In this document: positions 55,815 to 63,877 of the stretch, in pieces
How positions within the stretch are numbered: the first letter of the stretch is position 1
Layout: each line of letters opens with the position of its first letter
Assembly (NCBI RefSeq): GCF_900184225.1
Contig: NZ_FXWZ01000002.1
Location: 581,759 to 645,758, forward strand
Origin: Brevibacterium ihuae
Lineage (GTDB): Bacteria > Actinomycetota > Actinomycetes > Actinomycetales > Brevibacteriaceae
Length of the DNA stretch: 64,000 nt
Direction of reading: 5' to 3'
Notes under the pieces: generated by a model
Databases searched by the model: none
Seen by the model: only the letters and a program-made list of their open reading frames with translations
What the model was told of the DNA's origin: nothing
Position numbers and translations under genes: made by a program

Positions 55815-57185
55815 ATGGACCGGATCCTCATCATCGCCGACGACCTCACCGGGGGGAACGGCTGCGCCGCAGGGTTCGCCGGTGCGGGGCTGCGCGCGGC
55901 GACCCTGCGCGCCGACGCCTCCCCCGAGGACATCGCCGCCGGCCTCGACACCTACGACGCCCTCGTCGTCACCACGGACTCGCGCCACCTGCCCGCGGAC
56001 CGGGCCGCAGCCGCCGTCACCGCGATCGTCGACGCCGGCTGGCCGGCCGACCTCGTGTGCTCGCGCGGGGACTCGACGCTGCGCGGGAACTTCGGCGCCG
56101 AGGCCGAGGCGATCATTACCGCGGTGCGCGCACGCGGGCGTCGCGCCGTGGGACTGTGCATGCCGGCCTTCCCGCAGGCGAACCGGCAGACCGTCCATGG
56201 CCTCCAGCTCCTCCACGGGACCCGCCTCGAGCACACCGAGCTCGCCCACGACGTGCGCTCCCCGATGACGAGCTCGTCGGTCGCCGAGGCGCTGCGGAAG
56301 GACACCCGGCTCTCCACCGCGGGCATCGACCTCGCCGCGGTCACCGGCCCGCGCTCCGCTCTCGTCGACACGATCCGGACCCTCCTCGCCGAGGAGCCCG
56401 ACGTCCTCGTCGCCGATGCGCTCACCGTCGATCACCTCGCCGCCGTCGCCGAGGCCGCGGTCGAGGCCGACCCCGATGTCATGTGGGTGGGGGTCGACCC
56501 CGGCCCCGGGACGCTCGCGATCGCCCGCGCCATGGGTGCCCGAGCGGCCGCCGGCACCCCACCGCTGCTCGCGATCGCCGGCTCCGCCACCGATCTCACC
56601 CAGCAGCAGCTCCAGCGGCTCCTCGCCGAGCGCGACGTCGTCCTCGTCCGCCCGTCGTTCGACGCCGGCAGCCGGGTGCCCGCCGTCGACGCCACCGCCG
56701 CGGAGCTGCGCGACGTCCTCGACCGCGCCGCACCCGGACAGATCGTCCTCCTCGCCTCGGTCATCCGTCCCGAGGACGTCCACGCCCTCACCGACGAGGA
56801 GTCCGACGCGCTCCCCCTCGCGCTCGGTCGGATCGCCGCCGCGGTCCTCGACCCCGGGGATGCCGAACCGGACGCGGCCACGGCCGTCGGCGGGCTCTAC
56901 ACCACCGGCGGCGACATCACGACGAGCGTCCTGTCCGCTCTCGGCGCGGCCGGGATCGAGATCGACGAGGAGGTCGTCCCGCTCGCCGCCGCCGGCACCC
57001 TCGTCGGCGGGCCGCACACCGGACTGCCGATCGTCACCAAGGGCGGCCTCGTCGGCGATTCCGCGACCGGCATCGCCTGCCTCGACCACCTCGCCGAGAT
57101 CGCAACGCTGCGCACCCGCATCCTGTCGTCGCGGAGTGCCGCCAGCGGCACTCATTGCCGCCACCGGCGAAAGGACACCCCATGA
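55815..57185 (+). CDS. dtnK: Four-carbon acid sugar kinase (DUF1537), D-threonate kinase type
   Basis: The 456-residue kinase has the N-terminal substrate domain starting ILIIADDLTGGNGCAAGFAGAG with the DDLTG motif, then VCSRGDSTLRGNFGAEAEAI (the conserved KxDSTLRG-like site, here R-G-D). The C-terminal nucleotide domain has LYTTGGDITTSVLSALGA and GPHTGLPIVTKGGLVGD. It phosphorylates D-threonate (or D-erythronate) at C4. ATG 55815 is 4 bp after the transporter stop, and the gene overlaps pdxA2 by 4 bp. Confidence 0.88.
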   Translation: MDRILIIADDLTGGNGCAAGFAGAGLRAATLRADASPEDIAAGLDTYDALVVTTDSRHLPADRAAAAVTAIVDAGWPADLVCSRGDSTLRGNFGAEAEAIITAVRARGRRAVGLCMPAFPQANRQTVHGLQLLHGTRLEHTELAHDVRSPMTSSSVAEALRKDTRLSTAGIDLAAVTGPRSALVDTIRTLLAEEPDVLVADALTVDHLAAVAEAAVEADPDVMWVGVDPGPGTLAIARAMGARAAAGTPPLLAIAGSATDLTQQQLQRLLAERDVVLVRPSFDAGSRVPAVDATAAELRDVLDRAAPGQIVLLASVIRPEDVHALTDEESDALPLALGRIAAAVLDPGDAEPDAATAVGGLYTTGGDITTSVLSALGAAGIEIDEEVVPLAAAGTLVGGPHTGLPIVTKGGLVGDSATGIACLDHLAEIATLRTRILSSRSAASGTHCRHRRKDTP

Positions 57186-58228
57186 CCACCGTCCCCACCC
57201 TCGCAGTCACCGTCGGCGACCCCGTCGGCATCGGCCCCGAGATCACCGCCGCCGTCCTCCACGAGTTCTCCGGCGACGCGAGCCAGCACGGCATCGCCGT
57301 CGCCGACCTCGCGGTCATGGAGAAGGCCGTCGCGGTCCTCGGCCTCGACGCCGACGTGCGCGCCGTGTCCTCGTGGGACACCCCGTCCGCCGGTGCGGGC
57401 GTCATCGACGTCTTCGACATCGGCGTCCTCGGTGCCGACCTCCCCGAGTGGGGCCGGGTCGACGAGCGTGCCGGACGAGCCGCGGTCACCGCGATCGAGG
57501 TCGCCACGCAGGCGGCCATGGACGAGCAGGTCGCCGGGATCGTCACCGGCCCCATCAACAAGGAGGCGGTCTGGAAGACCGGCTCAGAGCACCTCGGGCA
57601 CACGGAGATGCTCGGCGAGCTCACCGGGGTGACGAAGCAGGACACGATGTTCGTCGTCGAGAACACCCACGTGCCCGGGCACAGGCTCCAGGTGTTCTTC
57701 GCCACCCGTCACATGTCGCTGCGGAAGGCGCTCGACGCGATCACCGTCGACACCCAGGTCGACTCGATCATCCGCGCCCACCGCGCGCTCGAGGTCTACG
57801 GAGTGGCGGATCCGCGCCTCGCCACCGCGGCGATCAACCCCCACGCCGGGGAGAACGGCGCGTTCGGCGACGAGGAGATCGAGATCCTCGCCCCCGCCGT
57901 CGAGCAGGTGCGGGGCCGCGGCCTCGAGATCGCCGGGCCGATCCCCGCGGATTCGGTGTTCCACCACGGCCTGCAGGGCCGCTACGACGGGATCCTCTCG
58001 CAGTACCACGACCAGGGCCACATCGCGACGAAGACCTTCGACTTCGACGGGACCATCAGCGTCACGGTCGGGCTGCCGATCCTCCGCACCTCGGTCGATC
58101 ACGGCACCGCGTTCGACATCGCCGGCACCGGGAAGGCCGACCCGGGCACCATGCGCTCGGCCTACCGGGCGGCCGTGGGATACGCACCGTATGTCGACGC
58201 GATCCGCGCCGAATACCTCCCCGCCTGA
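57182..58228 (+). CDS. pdxA2: PdxA2-type 4-phospho-D-threonate 3-dehydrogenase
   Basis: The 348-residue protein belongs to the PdxA family: TVGDPVGIGPEI at the start, TGPINKEA, metal-site region EHLGHTEMLGELTGV, ATRHMSLRKALDAI, the second metal His in NPHAGENGAFGDEE and the third in ILSQYHDQGHIATKTFDFDGTISVTVGLPILRTSVDHGTAFDIAGTGKAD. Paired with a DUF1537 kinase it is the catabolic PdxA2, which oxidises and decarboxylates 4-phospho-D-threonate to dihydroxyacetone phosphate. A pyridoxal-synthesis role is not supported here, as no partner pdx gene is near. Confidence 0.9.
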   Translation: MTTVPTLAVTVGDPVGIGPEITAAVLHEFSGDASQHGIAVADLAVMEKAVAVLGLDADVRAVSSWDTPSAGAGVIDVFDIGVLGADLPEWGRVDERAGRAAVTAIEVATQAAMDEQVAGIVTGPINKEAVWKTGSEHLGHTEMLGELTGVTKQDTMFVVENTHVPGHRLQVFFATRHMSLRKALDAITVDTQVDSIIRAHRALEVYGVADPRLATAAINPHAGENGAFGDEEIEILAPAVEQVRGRGLEIAGPIPADSVFHHGLQGRYDGILSQYHDQGHIATKTFDFDGTISVTVGLPILRTSVDHGTAFDIAGTGKADPGTMRSAYRAAVGYAPYVDAIRAEYLPA

Positions 58229-58244
58229 GACCGGGACCCGCACG

Positions 58245-59021
58245 ATGACCGCCCGGTTCGCGACGCGCGCCCGCCACGCCGAGCTGCTCGCGCTCGTCCG
58301 CTCGGGGACCGATCGGGTCGAGGACCTCGCCGCCCGCACCGGGGTCTCGGTGTCGACGATCCGTCGTGACCTCGCGACGCTCGAGACCTCGGGCCGGCTC
58401 GCGCGGACCTACGGCGGGGCGACCTCGCTCGTCCCCTTCCGCGAGCGCGGACTCGCCGAGCGGATGGCCATGCGCACGGAGGCGAAGGCCGCGATCGGAC
58501 GCACCGCGGCGACGCTCGTGCCGGCGGGGGCGACGATCTTCGTCGACGCGGGGTCGACTACCGGGCAGCTCGTCGAGAGCCTGCGCCGGAGCGAGTCGCT
58601 CACCGTCGTCACCCGCGGCCTCGAGATCGCCCTCGCGCTCGCCGACGACCCGCTCGTCGAGGTGCTCCTCATCGGCGGCCGCCTCTCCGCGAACAGCCAC
58701 GGCACCGCCGGCACCCTCGCGCTCGAGGCGATCGAGCGGTTCCGGTTCGACCTCGCCTTCCTCGGCGCCGACGCGGTGGATCCGCACGACGGCGTCGGCG
58801 AGCCGACCGTCGACGAGGCCTATACCAAGGAGCGCGTCGCGCAGCGGACCCAGCGCACCATCGTGCTCGCAGACGCCACGAAGCTCGAACGCCGGTCGGT
58901 TCCGGCGTGGGCGCACCTGCCGCCGGGCTGGACCCTCGTCACCGACGCCCCGGAGTCCGGACTCGAGGACTACGCCGATGCCGGGGTCGAGGTGGTCCGT
59001 GCGGCCCCTCCCGGTGCCTGA
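58245..59021 (+). CDS. DeoR-family transcriptional regulator of the threonate operon
   Basis: The 258-residue protein has an N-terminal HTH (RHAELLALVRSGTDRVEDLAARTGVSVSTIRRDLATLETSGRLARTYGGA). The DeoR sensor domain is DAGSTTGQLVESLR, VVTRGLEIALALADDPLVEVLLIGG and FLGADAVDPHDGVGEPTVDEAYTKERVAQRTQRTIVLADATK. It typically senses a sugar phosphate. ATG 58245 is used; the open frame starting at 58191 overlaps the pdxA2 end and is less likely. It is the last gene of the operon, probably repressing it until substrate appears. Confidence 0.9.
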   Translation: MTARFATRARHAELLALVRSGTDRVEDLAARTGVSVSTIRRDLATLETSGRLARTYGGATSLVPFRERGLAERMAMRTEAKAAIGRTAATLVPAGATIFVDAGSTTGQLVESLRRSESLTVVTRGLEIALALADDPLVEVLLIGGRLSANSHGTAGTLALEAIERFRFDLAFLGADAVDPHDGVGEPTVDEAYTKERVAQRTQRTIVLADATKLERRSVPAWAHLPPGWTLVTDAPESGLEDYADAGVEVVRAAPPGA

Positions 59022-59151
59022 CGCCTCGGCCCCGCTGCGGGATCCCTCCGGTTCGCGCGGTCGGGTTCTCGGGACTCTCCACCCCTTGCGCGCCATCGAA
59101 CTGTGCCGCAGGTCACATCACTGCGGGCTGTCGTTCGACTAGGCTCCCCCT

Positions 59152-59853
59152 GTGACCGATAACGCAACAGAACCCTTGCAGATGTCCGAAGTCCTCGTGA
59201 CCGCCAGGTCCCTCGGGGAGTATGTCGCGATGTTCGACCTCCGGGTCGAGGATCTCGAGGGGAGATCGGTCCTCGACTGTCCGGGCGGTTCGGCGAGCGC
59301 GGCGGCGGAGCTGTGGGCCGCCGGGGTGGAATCCTTCGCGATCGACCCGCTGTACGGCGGCGACCGGCACCTGCTCGCCGACCGGGTGGCCCACGAGGTC
59401 GAGCGCTGGGCGGACTTCGCCCGCACCCACGGTGAGCGCCTCGACTGGCGGCAGGCCGGCACCGGGGAGGAGCTCTACCGCGCGCGGGTCCACTCCGCGC
59501 AGCAGTTCCTCGACGACTTCAACGCCCGTCCCGCTCACTACATCGACGCGACGCTGCCGCACCTCCCGTTCTCCGACGACACCTTCGACCTCGCGGTGAG
59601 CAGCCACCTGCTCTTCACCTACTCGGGGATGTTCGACGCCGAGTTCCACCTCGCCTCGCTCCTCGAGCTCGCCCGGGTGTCGCGTGAGGTGCGCGCATAC
59701 CCGCTCGTGACGATCGAGGGGCACGAGGAACCGGCGCTGCTCGATGCGGTGACCGCAGGCCTCACGGAGGCGGGCCTCGTCGTCGATCGCCCCGCCTCGG
59801 CGTATCAGCGCCAGGCGAAGGCGACGAGCTACCTCCGCATCACCCGCCGCTGA
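59152..59853 (+). CDS. SAM-dependent methyltransferase-like protein
   Basis: The 233-residue protein has a class I methyltransferase outline. VLDCPGGSASAAAELWAAGVESFAIDPLYGG covers motif I and the acidic end of strand 2, with the usual GxG loop changed to CPGGSAS. IDATLPHLPFSDDTFDLAVSSHLLFTYSGMF is motif II/III. The last part YPLVTIEGHEEPALLDAV.. lies at the C-terminal strands. The altered motif I makes catalytic activity uncertain. GTG 59152 is taken as start; ATG 59182 is an alternative. A strong terminator follows. Confidence 0.72.
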   Translation: MTDNATEPLQMSEVLVTARSLGEYVAMFDLRVEDLEGRSVLDCPGGSASAAAELWAAGVESFAIDPLYGGDRHLLADRVAHEVERWADFARTHGERLDWRQAGTGEELYRARVHSAQQFLDDFNARPAHYIDATLPHLPFSDDTFDLAVSSHLLFTYSGMFDAEFHLASLLELARVSREVRAYPLVTIEGHEEPALLDAVTAGLTEAGLVVDRPASAYQRQAKATSYLRITRR

Positions 59854-59885
59854 GCCCCGCGGGGGACGTCCGCGACGGCTGAGCT

Positions 59886-59925
59886 GCGGCGACGCACCGG
59901 TGGTTGAGTGCCGGTGCGTCGCCGC
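59886..59925 (+). terminator. Terminator of the methyltransferase-like gene
   Basis: A perfect 15-bp inverted repeat GCGGCGACGCACCGG / CCGGTGCGTCGCCGC with a 10-nt loop. The loop sequence TGGTTGAGTG is the start of the neighbouring degenerate repeats. Confidence 0.75.
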
Positions 59926-60048
59926 CAGCGCGTCACCGGTGGTCGAAGGCTGGTGCCTCACCAACGGCCGAGCACTGAAGTCTCGCCGACGGCGCATCAC
60001 CGGCGGTTGAGCGCCGGCCCGTCGCCAGCGGTTGAGTGCCGGCGCGCC
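59926..60048. repeat. Degenerate GGTTGAG-type repeat stretch
   Basis: Several copies of a roughly 25-bp theme (GCATCACCGGCGGTTGAGCG then CCGGC) occur at about 59931, 59993 and 60019, with a worn copy at about 59960. The terminator loop before it carries the same theme. Confidence 0.6.
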
Positions 60049-60085
60049 GTCGGCACCACCGCGCGCAGGCATGATGTCGTGCTGG

Positions 60086-60237
60086 TTCACCTGCGGCAGA
60101 TGTCCCGCATTCACGCCGAAAACGAGACATCTGCCGCAGGTGAAGCCACGCGTTGGGACATCCTCCGCAGGTGAAGCCTCGCGCTGGCACATCTCGCGCA
60201 GGTGAAGCCACGCGCTGGGACATCTGCCGCGGGTGGA
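60086..60237. repeat. Palindrome with three 31-bp tandem arm copies
   Basis: Arms 60086-60107 and 60123-60144 (core CACCTGCGGCAGATGTCC / GGTGAA side) pair at 21 of 22 positions around a 15-nt loop. Units 60145-60175, 60176-60206 and 60207-60237 then repeat the right arm plus GCCACGCGCT as 31-bp copies. Two related palindromes lie at 61150-61232 and 61537-61619. Confidence 0.85.
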
Positions 60238-60271
60238 GCTCCGGGTCAGGTTGCCTCCCTACACTCGCCTC

Positions 60272-61198
60272 ATGCGCCGGACTGCTGACCTCACCCGTGT
60301 CGAGGCGGCGCTCGATGCCTGGGCCCACCGCCACCTCGCGGAGGAGTTCGGGGCCCGAGGTGCCCGCCGGGTCTGGGTCGAATTCCTCGTCTTCACGCTC
60401 AAGCAGGCGTGGGCGTGCGTGTTCGGTGCGCTCATGCTCGCCGCCCTCGTCGCCACCGCCCTCTGGTACCCCGACGGTGCGGCGCTCAGCAGGAACGATG
60501 CACTCGTCCTCATCGCGGTGACGATCCAGGTGCTCATGGTCGCCCTCCGGCTGGAGAGCGGGCGGGAGTTGTGGGTGATCATCCTGTTCCACCTCGTCGG
60601 CACGGTGATGGAGCTGTTCAAGACGGCCGCCGGATCGTGGGAGTACGGCGGGGCCGGGGTGCTCGCGATCGGTGCCGTCCCCCTCTACACCGGCTTCATG
60701 TACGCCGCGGTGGGCTCGTACATGGTGCGCGTGTTCAAGCTGTTCGACCTGCGCTTCGTCCGCTATCCCCCGCTGTGGCTCACCGCCGTCATCGGCGCGG
60801 CGATCTACGCGAACTTCTTTACCCACCACTTCCTCCCCGATGCCCGCTGGGTGCTGCTCGCCGCGGTCGTCCTCGTGTGGGGGCGATGCATCATGCTGTT
60901 CCGGAACCACCGCGACCGGCCGGCCCGCCACCTGCCGATCCTCCTCCCGTTCCTCGGGGTGGCGTTCTTCATCTGGATCGCGGAGAACATCGGGACGGCC
61001 GCCGGAGCCTGGATCTACCCGCACCAGGAGGGCGGCTGGGAGATCGTGTCGCTGTCGAAGATGGTGAGCTGGTTCCTCCTCATGATCATCTCCGTCGTCC
61101 TCGTGACCTTCGTCTACCGCCCCAGGCCCCCGGAGGTCGCCGCGGCGACGGTCAGTGCTCCTTCACCTGCGACAGACGTCCCGCGATCGGACCGATGA
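60272..61198 (+). CDS. DUF817 family membrane protein
   Basis: The 308-residue protein has about eight hydrophobic spans and the DUF817 pattern: WVEFLVFTLKQAWACVFGALMLAAL, VGTVMELFKTAAGSWEYGGAG and PLYTGFMYAAVGSYMVRVFKLFDLRF. FFIWIAENIGTAAGAWIYPHQEGGWEIVSLSKMVSWFLLMIISVVLVTFVYRP follows. Function is unknown. ATG 60272 is chosen; the GTG at 60233 lies inside the repeat array. The last 16 or so codons (SAPSPATDVPRSDR) come from a palindromic repeat that has run into the 3' end, so the native tail was probably lost or extended. Confidence 0.82.
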   Translation: MRRTADLTRVEAALDAWAHRHLAEEFGARGARRVWVEFLVFTLKQAWACVFGALMLAALVATALWYPDGAALSRNDALVLIAVTIQVLMVALRLESGRELWVIILFHLVGTVMELFKTAAGSWEYGGAGVLAIGAVPLYTGFMYAAVGSYMVRVFKLFDLRFVRYPPLWLTAVIGAAIYANFFTHHFLPDARWVLLAAVVLVWGRCIMLFRNHRDRPARHLPILLPFLGVAFFIWIAENIGTAAGAWIYPHQEGGWEIVSLSKMVSWFLLMIISVVLVTFVYRPRPPEVAAATVSAPSPATDVPRSDR

Positions 61199-61232
61199 CG
61201 GGACATCTTCCGCATGTGAAGCCCGAGCCACC
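61150..61232. repeat. Palindromic repeat, copy A (overlaps DUF817 gene end)
   Basis: About 80 bp nearly identical to 61537-61619. Arms CACCTGCGACAGACGTCC and GGACATCTTCCGCATGTG pair imperfectly. The stop codon of the DUF817 gene (61196-61198) falls in its loop. Confidence 0.85.
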
Positions 61233-61273
61233 CCGCCCGGACCGCCGCGGCCGCCCGTACCGAAGTCCTGTTC

Positions 61274-61354
61274 GCGCTGAGGATTCGCTCGCACCGAGGT
61301 TTCGCCTCAACTGAGGTTTCGCTCTCGCACTGAGGTTTCGATCCGGTGCGGTTC
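61274..61354. repeat. CTGAGGTTTCG tandem repeats
   Basis: Four imperfect units start at about 61274, 61291, 61308 and 61327 (17-19-bp spacing). The end, 61330-61354, equals the reverse complement of 8375-8399 with one mismatch. Confidence 0.8.
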
Positions 61355-61536
61355 TGCTCGCAAATCCGTACTCGATCGATCCATGAACGCCAGATCGATT
61401 CTTCAGCGCCTCATCGATCCATCAGCGCAGGGTCGCGACGGCCGTGCGTGCGCGTAGGTCACCGGTTCCCGATCCCGGAGCGTGTGACTCAACGGGTTCG
61501 TGTGGTGCCCGGGCCACAGGAGACCGCTGCGGAGTC

Positions 61537-61619
61537 GGTCAGCGCTCCTTCACCTGCGACAGACGTCCCGCATTCGGACCGATGACGGGACATCTTCCGC
61601 AGGTGAAGCCCGAGCCACC
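61537..61619. repeat. Palindromic repeat, copy B
   Basis: A close copy of 61150-61232 with only a few differences. Arms TTCACCTGCGACAGACGTCC and GGACATCTTCCGCAGGTGAA match at most positions. Confidence 0.85.
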
Positions 61620-61625
61620 CGACCC

Positions 61626-61697
61626 GGCGCACCTCCGCTGCCCAGCGCACCTCCGCTGCCCGGCGCGCCTCGGCTGCCCGGCGCACTCCGGCTAGCA
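61626..61697. repeat. 18-bp tandem repeat, four units
   Basis: Units begin at 61626, 61644, 61662 and 61680 with the theme GGCGCACCTCCGCTGCCC. The last unit is diverged. Confidence 0.8.
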
Positions 61698-61824
61698 CAC
61701 CGCACGCCGCCTTCTGCGTCCTGCGTGCCACAGTCCGTCACGCACCGTCATGTGACGCCCGAAGATGACACCGGCGGACGACGTGTGACGAACCGCGGCG
61801 AGGAACATTCCGCCGTGCGGCTCA

Positions 61825-62670
61825 ATGGACCCCATGACCGTCCAGATCCAGGCACCCGCCGCTCCCGTGACCACGACCGCCCCGGATTCCCATCGCGCCT
61901 TCGAGGTCCGCTTCGACGGCTTCGGCAAGACCTTCGGCACCGGTGCGGACGCCCACGCGGTGCTCGCCGACGTGTCCTTCACCGCGCGCCCAGGCGAGAT
62001 CATCTCGATCCTCGGCGCCTCGGGCTGCGGCAAGTCGACCCTGCTCCGCGCCGCAGCCGGGCTCGGACCCGCCACCGCCGGCTCGGTGACGATCGACGGG
62101 GCCGAGGTCACCGCGATCGACACCCGGGCCGCCGTCGCCTTCCAGGAGGCGCGCCTCCTCCCCTGGCGCACCGTCCGCCGCAACATCGAGCTCGGCCTGC
62201 CGCGCGGCACCGCGAAAGCCGCGGCGCAGGACCAGGTGAGCGAGCTCCTCGAGCTCACCGGGCTCGCCGACAAGGGCGGCCTGCGCCCCCGGCAGATCTC
62301 CGGGGGCATGGCCCAGCGGGTGTCGCTCGCCCGAGCGCTCGCCCGCAACCCCGGCGTGCTCCTCCTCGACGAGCCGTTCGGCGCGCTCGATGCACTCACC
62401 CGCATCCGAATGCAGGACCTCCTCCTCGACATCCACGCGAAGCGGCCCGCCACCGTGCTCCTCGTCACCCACGACGTCGACGAGGCGCTCCAGCTCTCCG
62501 ACCGGATCGTCGTCCTCGGCCGCCCCGGAGATGCCGCCGCCGGCCCGGCGACGATCACCAGCCTCGTGCCGGTCCCCGGCGACCGCCCGCGCGACCGCGG
62601 GAACGCGGACCTCGCGCACCTCCGAGCCGAGCTCCTCACCCACCTCGGCGTCGACTCTCACGCCCACTGA
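61825..62670 (+). CDS. ABC importer ATP-binding protein (nitrate/sulfonate/taurine type)
   Basis: The 281-residue ATPase has Walker A ILGASGCGKSTLLRAAAGL, Q loop VAFQEARLLPWRTVRRNIELGL (typical of SsuB/TauB/NrtD), signature ISGGMAQRVSLARALA, Walker B VLLLDEPFGALD and H loop LLVTHDVDEALQLSD. ATG 61825 is used; 61834 is an alternative. There is no clear ribosome binding site. It heads the operon with the binding lipoprotein and permease. Sulfonate, taurine or nitrate is inferred from class. Confidence 0.87.
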   Translation: MDPMTVQIQAPAAPVTTTAPDSHRAFEVRFDGFGKTFGTGADAHAVLADVSFTARPGEIISILGASGCGKSTLLRAAAGLGPATAGSVTIDGAEVTAIDTRAAVAFQEARLLPWRTVRRNIELGLPRGTAKAAAQDQVSELLELTGLADKGGLRPRQISGGMAQRVSLARALARNPGVLLLDEPFGALDALTRIRMQDLLLDIHAKRPATVLLVTHDVDEALQLSDRIVVLGRPGDAAAGPATITSLVPVPGDRPRDRGNADLAHLRAELLTHLGVDSHAH

Positions 62671-62818
62671 CACCCCACCGCACCCGCCGCGCGGCGCCCC
62701 GCCGCGCACCGCACCGAACACCGCACCGAAGACCCGCTCCGTACCGAACCGCGACTCCGCGCCCCACACACCGCCGCGGTCCACGGCACCGCGCCACCAT
62801 CCGACCCGAAAGGCCGTC

Positions 62819-63877
62819 ATGACCTCCTCCCGCCTCCGCCCCTCCGCTCTCCGCCGGCTCGCCACCGCCGCGGGCCTCCTCACCGTGTCCTCCCTCTCCC
62901 TCTCCGGCTGCCTCGCCGGCGAGGACGCGGCACCTGCCGACGCCGAGGGTGCGGCCGATTCCCTCGCGATCGACTACGCGACCTACAACCCGCTCTCCCT
63001 CGTCATCATGGAGAAGGGCTGGCTCGAGGCCGCGCTCGCAGAGGAGGGCGTCGAGGTCGAGTGGGTCTTCTCCGCCGGCTCGAACAAGGCCAACGAGTCG
63101 CTGCGCGCCGAGGCCGTCGACATCGGCTCAACCGCCGGTTCGGCCGCGCTCCTCGCCCGCGCGAACGGCTCCCCGATCCACGTCATCGACCTCTACTCCC
63201 AGCCGGAGTGGTCCGCGCTTGTCACCGCCCCGGACTCGGGCATCGAGTCGGTCGCCGACCTGAAGGGGAAGACGATCGCGGCGACCAAGGGCACCGACCC
63301 GTACTTCTTCCTCGTCCAGGCGCTCGCGACCGAGGGCCTCACCATCGACGACGTCGAGGTGCAGAACATCCAACACGCCGACGGCCGCACCGCCCTGGAG
63401 AACGGCCAGGTCGACGCCTGGTCCGGACTCGATCCGATCATGGCGGCGAGCGAGGGCGCGGGGAACACGCTCTTCTACCGCAACGTCGACTTCAACACCT
63501 ACGGCTTCCTCAACGCGAACGCATCATTCCTCGAGGAGTCGCCCGAGCTCGCGCAGACCGTCGTCGACGTCTACGCCTACGCCCGCGACTGGGCGCTCGC
63601 GAACACCGAGGAGACCACCCGGATCCTCGCCGAGGAGGCCGGCATCGAAGAGGACGTCGCCGCTGCGACGATCGAGCGCACCCACCTCGACATCGACCCA
63701 GTGCCGGGGCCGGACCAGATCGAGGTCCTCGAGCGGATCGCCCCGACGCTCGTCGAGACCGGCGATGTGTCCGACCAGGCGCAGGTCGACGAGGCGATCG
63801 ACACGATCGTCGACGACACCTACGCCTCGGAGGCCGACGCCTCCCGCGTCGCCGAGGCGATCGAGGCGGCAGGCTGA
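62819..63877 (+). CDS. ABC importer substrate-binding lipoprotein (SsuA/TauA/NMT1-like)
   Basis: The 352-residue protein has a basic N terminus, hydrophobic core and lipobox LSGC near residue 31, so it is an anchored lipoprotein. The binding fold shows [65 protein letters not shown], typical of sulfonate/taurine/aliphatic-acid binders. It continues with VADLKGKTIAATKGTDPYFFLVQAL. It follows the ATPase after 148 bp; the permease starts within its stop codon. The FMN reductase at 23.8 kb would fit sulfonate use, but this link is weak. Confidence 0.88.
   Translation: MTSSRLRPSALRRLATAAGLLTVSSLSLSGCLAGEDAAPADAEGAADSLAIDYATYNPLSLVIMEKGWLEAALAEEGVEVEWVFSAGSNKANESLRAEAVDIGSTAGSAALLARANGSPIHVIDLYSQPEWSALVTAPDSGIESVADLKGKTIAATKGTDPYFFLVQALATEGLTIDDVEVQNIQHADGRTALENGQVDAWSGLDPIMAASEGAGNTLFYRNVDFNTYGFLNANASFLEESPELAQTVVDVYAYARDWALANTEETTRILAEEAGIEEDVAAATIERTHLDIDPVPGPDQIEVLERIAPTLVETGDVSDQAQVDEAIDTIVDDTYASEADASRVAEAIEAAG

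Larger units (their letters stand above)
59854..60271. other. 418-bp repeat-filled intergenic region
   Basis: No gene is visible. It contains, in order: a terminator hairpin (59886-59925); a GGTTGAG-type degenerate repeat stretch (59926-60048); a near-perfect palindrome (60086-60144) and three 31-bp tandem copies of its right arm (60145-60237). Only the last 34 bp are left as leader of the DUF817 gene. Confidence 0.8.
61199..61824. other. 626-bp repeat-rich intergenic region
   Basis: No supported gene lies between the DUF817 gene and the ABC importer. It contains the rest of palindrome A, a tandem stretch with theme CTGAGGTTTCG (61274-61354), palindrome B (61537-61619), an 18-bp tandem array (61626-61697) and about 125 bp of plain sequence before the ATPase gene. 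Confidence 0.8.

Noticed and set aside
57182..58228. Biosynthetic PdxA for pyridoxal phosphate
   Set aside because: The tight linkage with a DUF1537 kinase, GntP permease and DeoR regulator indicates the catabolic PdxA2.
60145..60237. 31-bp direct repeats resembling a CRISPR array
   Set aside because: Units are directly adjacent with no unique spacers, and no cas gene is in the window.
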